Below, piece by piece: positions 1 through 8,897 of a stretch of 64,000 bases of DNA (the first letter of the stretch is position 1; every line of letters begins with the position of its first letter). The DNA lies in the NCBI RefSeq assembly GCF_011050415.1, contig NZ_DRFS01000020.1, positions 124,001-188,000 of the forward strand, read 5' to 3'. The stretch comes from Halomonas sp. GTDB lineage: Bacteria; Pseudomonadota; Gammaproteobacteria; Pseudomonadales; Halomonadaceae. A program made the position numbers and the translations under genes. The notes under the pieces were generated by a model. The model was not told where the DNA came from. It searched no databases and saw nothing but the letters and a program-made list of their open reading frames with translations.

Positions 1-90
1 CCTACCGTGGCCACCATCTTGATTGCCATCATTGTACTAGTACTGATTGGCGAAGCGATCACCAGTGTTCTGCGCAGCAAAGTACTGTAA
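1..90 (+). CDS. ABC transporter permease, C-terminal fragment (PhnE-like?)
   Basis: An open frame runs in from the window start and ends at the TAA at 88-90, giving 29 residues. It holds a hydrophobic helix (about PTVATILIAIIVLVLIGEA) followed by a short basic tail. This looks like the last membrane segment of a binding-protein-dependent permease; the tail resembles phosphonate (PhnE-type) permeases. With only the C-terminus visible, neither substrate nor family is secure. Confidence 0.4.
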   Translation, partial: PTVATILIAIIVLVLIGEAITSVLRSKVL

Positions 91-182
91 ATCGCTTCAC
101 TTAAGCAGAGGCAAGCGTTTGACCTATGGCCAAACGCTTGCCATGGTTAGATGACCATCAACGACATGGAGTATGCACAAAG

Positions 183-611
183 ATGACAACCTATATCGTG
201 GTAGCCGACGCCGCTCGAGCACGTATTTTTACCCGTGATGCTTTAACGCTAGCGGAGCAAGAGAGCATGGTTCACGCTGAAGGACGTCTGCACGAAGGTG
301 ACTTGGTCACCGACAGTCGCGGCGATGTGCACGAGTCAATGTCTACTACCTCACGCTCGGCAGGTCAGGAGAACTCAGCCTCAAAACACGAAAACGAGCT
401 GTTTGCCAAAGAGGTCGCTCAGCGTCTTTATAGCGCTCGAGTAGGTAACAGCATGGAGAAGCTGATCATGGTCGCGCCTCCCAAGTTTTTGGGCCTGCTG
501 CGTGAAAAGCTTGATGGCCCTACGCAGAAGCTTGTGATCCACTCACTCTCGAAAGATTTGAGTAAAGCCTCGCTAGCCGATATTCAGTCTGCGGTGAGCG
601 ATTTACGCTAA
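183..611 (+). CDS. Host attachment family protein
   Basis: Small soluble protein of 142 residues starting MTTYIVVADAARARIF, which is the typical opening of the host-attachment protein family (related to the RNase-like baeRF domains). The middle is polar (residues about 45-75, with SxxSAGQENSASKHE), and a second alpha/beta segment near residue 95 reads KLIMVAPPKFLGLLREKL. The family was named from a plant-attachment phenotype; the biochemical role is poorly defined. The frame is open upstream to 126, but the conserved fold begins exactly at the ATG at 183, so I use that start. It is a single gene between a permease and a chemoreceptor. Confidence 0.75.
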   Translation: MTTYIVVADAARARIFTRDALTLAEQESMVHAEGRLHEGDLVTDSRGDVHESMSTTSRSAGQENSASKHENELFAKEVAQRLYSARVGNSMEKLIMVAPPKFLGLLREKLDGPTQKLVIHSLSKDLSKASLADIQSAVSDLR

Positions 612-733
612 ATGCTTAACCTTATAACCTATTAATTATCCTAAAGTTATGGTCGTTTTCGCCGATAAACTAGAAGTTCTTCGAGCGGTACTTTCCCTGA
701 GTACTGACACGCACTTCGACGTCGAGAGCGACC

Positions 734-2593
734 ATGCTTGCATCCTTACGAGCCCGTATTGTTTTAGCTGCCTTAGTCGCCATAACACTTGCCCTAGTGA
801 TTAATGGCATCGCCAGTTATACCACCGTAAAACATCACAATAATCAGCAAATTACTAACAACTTAAATGCTGTAATAAATGGTAATACTCAGGCCATTAA
901 TGAATGGTTTAACGCCCGATATACGATGCTAGCCAGCATGCAGGACGCGGCCAATAGCGACCAACCTCTTGCAGCACTTCGCCAGCTTGCTGACTCCGGT
1001 AGCTTCATGTCTACCTACATTGCCTACCCTTCCACATCAGACGCTATTTTTTCCGATGGATGGCAGCCACCCAGCGATTACGATCCGCGCCAACGTCCCT
1101 GGTATCAAGCGGCCAGCGGGGCACAAGATACTATTATTACAGCACCCTATGTAGACGCCCAAACGGGTGGTTTGATTGTCACCTTCGCGCGCCCTTTTTA
1201 CCGCAATGGTCAACTTGCCGCCATAGTTGGTGCTGACATTAGCATCAATGACGTCATTGATATCGTTTCGGGGATTGCGCCTACACCTTCTAGCTTTGGG
1301 TTTTTAACAACGGAAGACGGCACTTTAGTTGCACACCCTGATGCTGAATTAACACTTGAACCCTCTACACAATTGAGCACGGACCTCACCAACAATCGGC
1401 TTAACCAAATCATCCAAAGCAGTGAGCCTCAAGCCCTTGAACTACAAAACAGCGATAAGCTTCTCATGGGTGGCTACGTCGGCGGCAACAGCGGCTGGCA
1501 ATTAGTGGTAGCAGTGGATGAAGCGGAAGCAACCGCTGGCCTACGCGCCATTGCGATTACCTCCATAGTGACGTTATTGATTGTGGCGGTTATCACTGCC
1601 GTAGTGTTTGGGCTACTGCTTTCACTGCTACTACGCCGCTTGTTAGTGGCACGGAATGCAATGGATAACATTGCTTCTGGGGAAGGCGATTTAACCCAAC
1701 GGTTGCCAGAAGATGGTAATGATGAAGTGACTCAAATTGCCCGTGCGTTCAACCGCTTCGTGAGCAAAATGGAGGCCGTATTAATTGATGTGCGCACAAG
1801 CAGTGAATCGGTGCACCATGCGGCTAACGAAATTGCCATGGGCGGCCAGGATTTATCCCGACGTACCGATAACGCAGCCGCTAGCTTGCAACAAACGTCT
1901 GCTTCCATTGAAGAAATCACCAGCACAGTTCAACACACCGCAGCCTCGGCCCAGGAAGCCAACAAGCTATCTCAAACTGCTTCAGAAGTCGCCAATGAAG
2001 GCGGAAAAGTGGTGGCAAACGTGGTGACCACCATGGAAGGCATCACCCAAGCCTCTGACAAGATTGGCAACATTGTCACCCTAATGAACAGCATCGCCTT
2101 CCAAACCAACCTATTGGCCCTGAATGCGTCGGTAGAAGCCGCTCGTGCAGGCGAACATGGACGCGGCTTTGCGGTAGTGGCTGATGAAGTGCGTAAGCTC
2201 GCTGGGCGCAGCAGCGAAGCGGCTAACGATATTCAAAAGCTAATTGAAGACTCTCAAACCAGAGTGAATAACGGCACCACCTTAGTACGCAATGCAGGCG
2301 CGACAATGGACGATATCGTCGCCCACATTACCCGGGTGAGTGATGTTCTAGAGGAAATTAATGCCGCTACTCGCGAGCAGAGCGATGGTATTAATCAGGT
2401 CAATATTGCCGTTGCCGAACTGGATCGTATGACCCAGGAAAACGCTGCCATGGTTGAGGAGTCCACCACCGCTGCCGAACAGTTAAAAGAGCAGGCTGAC
2501 CACCTAACAGGCACGATCAGTAGCTTTAAGCTGTCGCAACGCCCGCCGACTCCCCTGACTCAAAGCTCGGCTAAAGCGTTGCCTTCGTTTTGA
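734..2593 (+). CDS. Methyl-accepting chemotaxis protein with dCache-type sensor
   Basis: Transmembrane chemoreceptor of 619 residues. One N-terminal helix (about 8-30) precedes a periplasmic region of about 250 residues containing a dCache_1-like signature ([11 protein letters not shown], then [17 protein letters not shown]). A second helix lies near 275-300, then a HAMP linker ([22 protein letters not shown]). The cytoplasmic signalling coiled coil carries the conserved hairpin tip around [37 protein letters not shown]. dCache receptors typically bind small molecules such as amino acids or organic acids; the ligand cannot be read here. There is no obvious C-terminal CheR-tethering pentapeptide. 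It is a lone gene and would signal through CheA/CheW encoded elsewhere. Confidence 0.93.
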   Translation: MLASLRARIVLAALVAITLALVINGIASYTTVKHHNNQQITNNLNAVINGNTQAINEWFNARYTMLASMQDAANSDQPLAALRQLADSGSFMSTYIAYPSTSDAIFSDGWQPPSDYDPRQRPWYQAASGAQDTIITAPYVDAQTGGLIVTFARPFYRNGQLAAIVGADISINDVIDIVSGIAPTPSSFGFLTTEDGTLVAHPDAELTLEPSTQLSTDLTNNRLNQIIQSSEPQALELQNSDKLLMGGYVGGNSGWQLVVAVDEAEATAGLRAIAITSIVTLLIVAVITAVVFGLLLSLLLRRLLVARNAMDNIASGEGDLTQRLPEDGNDEVTQIARAFNRFVSKMEAVLIDVRTSSESVHHAANEIAMGGQDLSRRTDNAAASLQQTSASIEEITSTVQHTAASAQEANKLSQTASEVANEGGKVVANVVTTMEGITQASDKIGNIVTLMNSIAFQTNLLALNASVEAARAGEHGRGFAVVADEVRKLAGRSSEAANDIQKLIEDSQTRVNNGTTLVRNAGATMDDIVAHITRVSDVLEEINAATREQSDGINQVNIAVAELDRMTQENAAMVEESTTAAEQLKEQADHLTGTISSFKLSQRPPTPLTQSSAKALPSF

Positions 2594-2597
2594 GTAA

Positions 2598-3524
2598 TTA
2601 AGGAATGGGTGGTAGCACGATATCGTCACTACGCTTGGCACCGGCGGTCATCTCTCGGCATAGGCGTAGAAATTCACGCACGCCAGTGGTCAGATACTTA
2701 TGGCGATGCCAGATAAACGTAAATTGACGCTTTAGATCTAACTCTGGCGTGGGCAGCGGTACCAGGCTGCCGCGCCGGAAGGCATCGCGTAGGGCTAAGC
2801 GTGAGACGCAGCCAATCCCCAAGCCTGACTCCACCGCGCGTTTAATGCCTTCGGTATGCTCTAATTCCAATAGGGTATTAAAGCGGCTACGGCGGTGGCG
2901 TGCCGCTTGCTCCAACGTCATGCGCGTGCCGGAGCCTTCTTCGCGCATTATCCAGTCCTCGCGCAGCAGCTGCTCAAGTTCAAGGTGTTCACGACCCGCG
3001 AGCGGGTGGCGTGGCGAGCAAAATACGCACAGCTCATCCTCTACCCACGGCTGACTGATGATCATATCGTCGTCGCACTGCCCTTCAATTAAGCCTAAAT
3101 CCAGCGAGTGCTGACGAACACCTTCGATAATATGGCGAGTATTGCGCACCGCTAAGCGCACCCGGCTACCGGGGTGGCGCTGCATAAAGTCGCTAATGAG
3201 CAGAGTGGCCAAATAGTTACCAATGGTCAGGGTAGCGCCTACATCGAGCGTGCCGACCCCTTTTTGACCGCGCAGCAGCTCTTCAATCTCTTCACCACGA
3301 TCAAGCAGAGCCACCGCTTTGGGCAGCAATTGAAAGCCGAGTGCATTTAATTTGAGGCGTTTGCCAATGCGGTCCAGCAATTGGCAGTCAAACTGGCGCT
3401 CAAGCTCCGCAAGCGCTGTGCTGGTCGCCGATTGAGACATGGAGAGCGCCCGGGCCGCATGGGAGACACTCTCATGTTGTGCGACCGCCACAAAAACCTC
3501 TAATTGACGCAAGGTATAGTGCAT
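2598..3524 (-). CDS. finR: LysR-type regulator, FinR-like, divergent from fpr
   Basis: Transcriptional regulator of 308 residues. The N-terminal winged helix-turn-helix (residues 1-60, MHYTLRQLEVFVAVAQ, ALSMSQSATSTALAELE) is followed by a LysR substrate-binding domain. It is divergent from ferredoxin-NADP reductase, sharing a 181-bp intergenic region. In pseudomonads the LysR protein in this position is FinR, which activates fpr under superoxide or oxidative stress; I transfer that role by context. The gene could alternatively be a CysB-like or other LysR protein, because LysR ligands cannot be deduced from sequence. Confidence 0.75.
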   Translation of the reverse strand: MHYTLRQLEVFVAVAQHESVSHAARALSMSQSATSTALAELERQFDCQLLDRIGKRLKLNALGFQLLPKAVALLDRGEEIEELLRGQKGVGTLDVGATLTIGNYLATLLISDFMQRHPGSRVRLAVRNTRHIIEGVRQHSLDLGLIEGQCDDDMIISQPWVEDELCVFCSPRHPLAGREHLELEQLLREDWIMREEGSGTRMTLEQAARHRRSRFNTLLELEHTEGIKRAVESGLGIGCVSRLALRDAFRRGSLVPLPTPELDLKRQFTFIWHRHKYLTTGVREFLRLCREMTAGAKRSDDIVLPPIP

Positions 3525-3564
3525 AAATATGACCTATCTTTAAGAGCTATATCTATTATACAGA

Positions 3565-3590
3565 TAAGTGTTATCACTATAATTCACTTA
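3565..3590. promoter_or_regulatory. Inverted repeat in the finR/fpr divergent promoter
   Basis: TAAGTG, 14 bases, then CACTTA form a perfect 6-bp inverted repeat in the AT-rich region between the divergent regulator and fpr. Flanking bases (CAGA to the left, ACAGATATA to the right) extend it imperfectly. LysR regulators usually bind such dyads between divergent genes, so this is a candidate operator. No binding evidence exists here. Confidence 0.4.
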
Positions 3591-3705
3591 ACAGATATAC
3601 CACTCATTGCTTAGAATTGCTGACAACAGATTAAGTATTTTTTATTCTTTTTAGGAATATGATCGATGCAGCGTAACGCTGGCATCGACTAATGGAGAAA
3701 ACGGC

Positions 3706-4482
3706 ATGAGTAAGTTTGCTCTGGAAGAAGTGCTTAGCGTTCACCACTGGAACGATACCCTTTTCAGCTTTCGCACCACTCGCGAACGCAGCCTGCGTTT
3801 CAAAACAGGCCAATTTGTAATGATTGGCTTGGAAGTGAATGGCAAGCCGTTGATGCGTGCTTACTCGATTGCCAGCCCCAACTACGAAGACCACCTTGAG
3901 TTTTTCAGCATCAAGGTACCTGATGGCCCGCTAACCTCACGCCTTCAGCACTTAAAAGTGGGCGATCAGATTATGGTTAGCCGCAAGCCTACAGGCACAC
4001 TGGTCACCGACGACCTGCTACCTGGGCGTAACCTGTATATGCTTTCGACCGGTACAGGCTTGGCGCCATTTATGAGTTTGATTCAAGACCCTGAAGTTTA
4101 CGAGCGCTATGAGAAAGTTGTACTGATTCACGGTGTGCGCGAAGTCTCTGAACTGGCTTACGCCGATTTCATCACCAAAGAGCTGCCCGCCCATGAGTAC
4201 CTGGGTGAAGAGGTAACTGAAAAGCTGGTGTACTACCCCACCGTGACCCGTGAAGAGTTCCATACGATGGGGCGTTTAACCGACCACATTCGCTCGGGCA
4301 AACTGTTCGAAGATACCGGCTTGCCGCCTATCGATCCACGCCAAGACCGCGCAATGATCTGCGGTAGCCCGGCAATGTTGGACGATACAAGCGCACTGCT
4401 TGATGAGCTGGGTTTGAATATCTCACCGCGTATGGGTGAACCAGGCGATTACGTCATCGAACGTGCGTTTGTAGAGAAGTAA
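3706..4482 (+). CDS. fpr: Ferredoxin-NADP(+) reductase
   Basis: Soluble flavoenzyme of 258 residues, the usual size of bacterial Fpr. It moves electrons between NADPH and ferredoxin or flavodoxin and helps in the oxidative stress response and iron-sulfur repair. The FAD-binding motif RAYSIASPN is at residues 51-59, the NADP-binding segment STGTGLAPFMSLI near residue 112, and a C-terminal segment ends in VIERAFVEK, as in the bacterial subclass. The start ATG follows the strong ribosome-binding site ATGGAGAAA. Expression is probably controlled by the divergent LysR gene. Confidence 0.93.
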   Translation: MSKFALEEVLSVHHWNDTLFSFRTTRERSLRFKTGQFVMIGLEVNGKPLMRAYSIASPNYEDHLEFFSIKVPDGPLTSRLQHLKVGDQIMVSRKPTGTLVTDDLLPGRNLYMLSTGTGLAPFMSLIQDPEVYERYEKVVLIHGVREVSELAYADFITKELPAHEYLGEEVTEKLVYYPTVTREEFHTMGRLTDHIRSGKLFEDTGLPPIDPRQDRAMICGSPAMLDDTSALLDELGLNISPRMGEPGDYVIERAFVEK

Positions 4483-4540
4483 TGTTTCTGTGAATGGTGA
4501 ATAGAAAACTCTCGTTACTGTCATCATCACATCACTAATT

Positions 4541-4576
4541 CAAAGCCCCTGCTGGAGATTATCCACAGGGGCTTTG
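4541..4576 (+). terminator. Hairpin after fpr
   Basis: CAAAGCCCCTG (4541-4551) pairs perfectly with CAGGGGCTTTG (4566-4576) across a 14-base loop, 58 bases after the fpr stop. There is no clear T-run on either side, so it may be a weak or bidirectional terminator between the convergent fpr and glnK genes. Three 7-bp units of CACAATT follow at about 4598-4618. Confidence 0.55.
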
Positions 4577-4625
4577 TACCACTTACCACTCACTACTCAC
4601 AATTCACAATTCACAATTCACCCAT

Positions 4626-5132
<507 letters not shown>

Positions 5133-5138
5133 TCAGCT

Positions 5139-6386
5139 TTATTTTTTGATACCAAACTCTGGGTAAGCCTCAAGGCCACATTCAGCGATATCGACACCTT
5201 CATACTCATCTTCTTCGCTAACCCGCACACCCATTACCGCTTTGATGATCATCCATACCACGAGGCTTGCCAGGAAGACCCATGCGAAGATTCCGACGAT
5301 ACCGATAATTTGAGCGCCGAAAGTAGCGTCGGCATTATTCAATGGCACTGCCAGCACACCCCAGATACCTACAACACCGTGTACCGAGATAGCACCAACC
5401 GGATCATCTAGCTTCAGCTTATCAAGCGTAACAATGGCAGCAACAACGATCACACCGCCAATCGCACCAATAATCGCAGCGCTTAACGCAGAAGGCGATA
5501 GTGGATCGGCAGTAATCGCCACCAGGCCAGCCAGTGCACCGTTCAGTGCCATAGTAAGGTCAGCTTTACGGAACCACAGCTTAGCCAAAATCAGAGCAGC
5601 AATCACACCACCCGCTGCAGCGGCGTTAGTGTTTACAAATACTTGCGCAACGTTGTTAGCAGATCCGATATCGGACATCTTTAACTCAGAGCCGCCGTTA
5701 AAACCAAACCACCCCATCCACAGAATCAACGTACCGAGCGCCGCCAGTGGCATATTGGCACCAGGGATAGCATGGATAGAGCCATCTTTACCATATTTGC
5801 CTTTACGAGGACCGAGGACAAGAACACCCGCCAATGCAGCTGCTGCACCCGCCATGTGTACGATGCCCGAGCCCGCATAGTCAGAGTAGCCAGCCTCAGC
5901 CAACCAGCCACCACCCCAAGTCCAGTAGCCAGAAACTGGGTAGATAACCGCCGTCATCACAACAGCAAAGGCCAGGAACGACCACAGTTTCATACGTTCA
6001 GCAACGGCACCAGAAACGATCGACATGGCAGTCGCAACGAACACAACCTGGAAGAAAAAGTCAGCACGCATGGAGTAGTAAGGAGCGTCATCACCACCCG
6101 CAGTAACTGCATCAACGCTGTTCTCGGTGCCAATCAAGAAACCTAAATTAGGTAAGAAGCCACCCTCTCCGCTTGAGTACATAATGAAGTAGCCGACCAG
6201 CAAATACATGGTGCAGGCAATCGCAAACAGCGAGATGTTTTTGGTTAAGATTTCAGCGGTGTTCTTCGAGCGCACAAGGCCAGCTTCTAGCATAGAGAAG
6301 CCAGCAGCCATCCACATGACCAGCACGCCGCAAATTAGGAAGTAAAAGGTGTCGAGCGCGTAGCTCAACTCTGTAAACTCGTTCAT
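5139..6386 (-). CDS. amtB: Ammonium transporter AmtB
   Basis: Inner-membrane ammonium channel of 415 residues with about eleven helices. The two conserved pore histidines are visible: one in GSGIVHMAGAAAALAG and one in ISVHGVVGIWGVLA. It starts MNEFTELSYALDTFYFLICG without a cleaved signal peptide of the E. coli type; this N-terminus is common in marine bacteria. The C-terminal tail (VRVSEEDEYEGVDIAECGLEAYPEF) is the usual GlnK-contact segment. P-II genes flank it on both sides. A run of degenerate 15-bp repeats occupies its leader region. Confidence 0.95.
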   Translation of the reverse strand: MNEFTELSYALDTFYFLICGVLVMWMAAGFSMLEAGLVRSKNTAEILTKNISLFAIACTMYLLVGYFIMYSSGEGGFLPNLGFLIGTENSVDAVTAGGDDAPYYSMRADFFFQVVFVATAMSIVSGAVAERMKLWSFLAFAVVMTAVIYPVSGYWTWGGGWLAEAGYSDYAGSGIVHMAGAAAALAGVLVLGPRKGKYGKDGSIHAIPGANMPLAALGTLILWMGWFGFNGGSELKMSDIGSANNVAQVFVNTNAAAAGGVIAALILAKLWFRKADLTMALNGALAGLVAITADPLSPSALSAAIIGAIGGVIVVAAIVTLDKLKLDDPVGAISVHGVVGIWGVLAVPLNNADATFGAQIIGIVGIFAWVFLASLVVWMIIKAVMGVRVSEEDEYEGVDIAECGLEAYPEFGIKK

Positions 6387-6400
6387 TGTCTGTTCCCCGT

Positions 6401-6530
6401 TGCACTAAGCAAAATTGCACTAAGCAAAACTGCACTGAGCAAAACTGCACCAAGCTGAATTGCACTAAGCGAAGTCGTGCTGAGAAAAGTTCTACTGAGA
6501 AAGCTCTATTGAGAAGAGTTGCACTAACCA
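6401..6530. repeat. Degenerate 15-bp tandem repeat between glnK copy 2 and amtB
   Basis: About eight and a half head-to-tail copies of a 15-bp unit, best written TGCACTAAGCAAAAC. Units begin at 6401, 6416, 6431, 6446, 6461, 6476 and 6491, with a 14-base unit at 6506 and a partial at 6520. The first five are close copies; the later ones decay. The period is a multiple of three, so it stays open in some frames, but it lies wholly between the two genes, directly upstream of the amtB ATG on the minus strand. It would be transcribed as part of the glnK-amtB message. Confidence 0.85.
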
Positions 6531-6551
6531 CCGTGTCCCGGTTAGGCGTGC

Positions 6552-6923
<372 letters not shown>

Positions 6924-6966
6924 TTAGTAGCGGCACAGCCGCCAGAATAAGCACCTGAACCGTTAA

Positions 6967-6982
6967 TGCGCATACTGTGCCA
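6967..6982 (-). promoter_or_regulatory. Candidate sigma-54 promoter for glnK-amtB
   Basis: The minus strand reads TGGCACAGTATGCGCA, which keeps the invariant GG (-24) and GC (-12) of the consensus TGGCAC-N5-TTGCA at the right spacing. It lies 77 bases upstream of the glnK start. Possible NtrC half-sites (TGCACC at 7079 and TGCACT at 7131) lie about 100-150 bp further upstream. The -12 element departs from consensus at the TT. Confidence 0.65.
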
Positions 6983-7235
6983 GCCGGCTTTTTTTACTTA
7001 TAAGTCATACTATTAGCTAAAAGAACACAGGGTTCACAGGGCTTTTCCAGATCAAACCCAAGTGCGCAACATAACTTATGCACCAAAAAAGAGCGTAAGC
7101 AAAAGTAGCCCGCTTCATTTCGATGCAGAATGCACTTTTAGAGTATTCGCAGACGATACATGCGAACTTGCCAACTGTTGCGTATCCTTACAGGCAAGCA
7201 GTGCATTTTTATATATGACCATTTAGGAGAGAATC
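6983..7235. other. Divergent intergenic region glnK/ubiK
   Basis: This stretch separates the minus-strand glnK promoter from plus-strand ubiK. Apart from the NtrC-like half-sites and the ubiK ribosome-binding site (TTAGGAGAGAATC before 7236), I see no gene; the short frames here have no coding character. Confidence 0.5.
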
Positions 7236-7583
7236 ATGGCGCCTCAAGACCGCATCAGCCGTCTGGCTCAACAGATCGGCGACCGTTTACAGAATGCCTC
7301 CCAAGCGCCGGAAGATATTCAGAAAGGCGTACAGCAAGTCGTCCGCGGCGCCTTTGACCGCCTTGAGCTGGTCTCACGGGAGGATTTTGATATTTTGATG
7401 GACGTACTACAGCGTACGCGTTCACGGGTTGAGGCACTGGAGCGTCAGGTGGCGAATCTTGAAGCCACTGTAGAAGCATCAACAGCCGCGACTGCAACGC
7501 CGATGGAGGCCGAAGTTCCGCCGCTACCGACACCAGAACCCTCTCAAAAACCAAGCAGCGATGAAGACAATAAGCCCGTTTAA
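7236..7583 (+). CDS. ubiK: Ubiquinone biosynthesis accessory factor UbiK (BMFP family)
   Basis: Small protein of 115 residues related to E. coli UbiK/YqiC, which works with UbiJ in the soluble complex that assembles ubiquinone. It has an N-terminal amphipathic helix (DRISRLAQQIGDRLQ), then a central segment and a C-terminal coiled coil (about 50-85, SREDFDILMDVLQRTRSRVEALERQVANLEATV) expected to trimerise. The C-terminal 30 residues are a Pro/Glu/Ser-rich extension. There is a strong ribosome-binding site. In many gammaproteobacteria the gene lies near comM and glnK, as here. Confidence 0.88.
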   Translation: MAPQDRISRLAQQIGDRLQNASQAPEDIQKGVQQVVRGAFDRLELVSREDFDILMDVLQRTRSRVEALERQVANLEATVEASTAATATPMEAEVPPLPTPEPSQKPSSDEDNKPV

Positions 7584-7598
7584 ATAGGGGTGATCAGT

Positions 7599-7630
7599 TA
7601 GCGGCAATAGACTTTTTACTATTGCCGCTA
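7599..7630 (+). terminator. Hairpin after ubiK
   Basis: TAGCGGCAATAG (7599-7610) pairs perfectly with CTATTGCCGCTA (7619-7630) across an 8-base T-rich loop, 15 bases after the ubiK stop. The stem is strong, but the T-run is in the loop and not after the stem, so intrinsic termination is plausible but not certain. Confidence 0.6.
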
Positions 7631-7852
7631 GCTAAATCGATAAAGGCACCAAGAAAGAGCAGGCTAAGATAAATAAACAATTTACGTGCAGCTGTCAGAA
7701 CAGATGTCTTGTTGCTAAATACAAATGCTCCAAATTGATGCATCCCTCACCTCATCACTAATTCTCTATTTAACCCAGTCGCTTGCTGTCAAACAATAGG
7801 CCTCTATCCGGGCCATACCCATTCGCCTGCGTTTCCAGCTAAATTCAGATTT

Positions 7853-7871
7853 GCAAACAATAAACATTATC
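7853..7871. promoter_or_regulatory. Fur-box-like site upstream of siderophore-binding protein
   Basis: The 19 bases at 7853-7871 match the Fur consensus GATAATGATAATCATTATC at 14 of 19 positions, including the whole right half (AATAAACATTATC). The site is 43 bp upstream of the FhuD-like start, within a 283-bp intergenic region that otherwise shows no gene. This predicts iron repression. Confidence 0.5.
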
Positions 7872-7913
7872 GTTTAAATACATCTCTTATTTTTTTGATG
7901 GCCTCTCCTCACC

Positions 7914-8804
7914 ATGCGCCACACCACCCTGCTTGCTTTCATCGCCCGCTGTGGGCTATATGCGGTTTGCCTGCTGCCATTTACCAGCGCCCAAGCCCAA
8001 TGGGCAACGGTCGACTGGACTATTGCTGAAACGTTGCTGGCGATTGACGCGCCTGTCGGAAGCATCGCCCAGCAGAGTGATTACCACCAATGGGTGGGCG
8101 AGCCGCGGATACCCAGCAGTGCAACCGACATGGGGCTACGCACCCAGCCCAACTTGGAACTACTGGCTCAAGTACCACCTGAACAGACGCTAATTTCTCC
8201 AATGTTCGCTGGTTTAACACCGCGCCTGGAGCGCATTGCCCCAGTAAGCTCTTTCGCACTTTACTCTCCCGGCACCGATACCTGGCAAGAGATGCAGACC
8301 CTTACCCGCCAGCTAGGCGAGTTAACCGAGCGCCAACCTCAGGCAGAAGCGCTGATTGTCCAAACCCAAGAGTTGATGACCAGCCTTCGCCTATCCCGTC
8401 TCCTCTCTCAGGCCGACATCGCGCCGCTGCTGATGGTGCAGTTTATGGATGCCCGCCACGTACGAGTGTTTGGGAAAAACAGCTTATACAACGCTGTACT
8501 GGAGCAGCTCGACCTTCCCAATGCCTGGAATCAACCCACCAACGACTGGGGATTTGCGTTAGTGGGGATTGAAGCGCTGGCCAGCTATTCAGAGGCAACG
8601 CTTGTCATCATCGACCCTTTGCCCACCGGGGTCGAAGAGCAGCTGGCAAAAAGTGGTCTATGGCAGCAACTCCCCAGCGTGAAACACAACCATATACTGC
8701 GCCTACCACCGGTATGGAGTTTTGGCGCGCTACCCTCCGCCCAACGCTTTGCCCAGGTACTAACGGCAGCGTTGGAGGCACACGATACTGTTCTATCGGA
8801 CTAA
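7914..8804 (+). CDS. Periplasmic iron-siderophore binding protein (FhuD-like)
   Basis: Protein of 296 residues with a signal peptide (MRHTTLLAFIARCGLYAVCLLPFTSAQA, probable cleavage after residue 28) and the class III binding-protein pattern of FhuD/FecB: an N-terminal DWTIAETLLAIDAPVGSIA segment, LELLAQVPPEQTLISPMFAGL, a long central helix and a C-terminal domain ending LPPVWSFGALPSAQRFAQVL. Such proteins hand ferric hydroxamate or citrate complexes to an inner-membrane ABC importer. No permease or ATPase gene is adjacent, so it is an orphan here. A Fur-like site precedes it. Confidence 0.82.
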   Translation: MRHTTLLAFIARCGLYAVCLLPFTSAQAQWATVDWTIAETLLAIDAPVGSIAQQSDYHQWVGEPRIPSSATDMGLRTQPNLELLAQVPPEQTLISPMFAGLTPRLERIAPVSSFALYSPGTDTWQEMQTLTRQLGELTERQPQAEALIVQTQELMTSLRLSRLLSQADIAPLLMVQFMDARHVRVFGKNSLYNAVLEQLDLPNAWNQPTNDWGFALVGIEALASYSEATLVIIDPLPTGVEEQLAKSGLWQQLPSVKHNHILRLPPVWSFGALPSAQRFAQVLTAALEAHDTVLSD

Positions 8805-8897
8805 ATTGACCAGCGGCAAATACGCCAAGCGCTAGATTTATATTACAAAGGTAAAGTAGAGTTAGCTGTGAAGTAGGTAATTTAGCGAGGGAATGCA

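Noticed and set aside
4598..4620. Short CACAATT repeats as a regulatory array
   Set aside because: Only three units, between convergent genes after a terminator; probably simple-sequence slippage.
6401..6530. CRISPR-like array
   Set aside because: The 15-bp units are directly adjacent with no spacers, and no cas genes are present.
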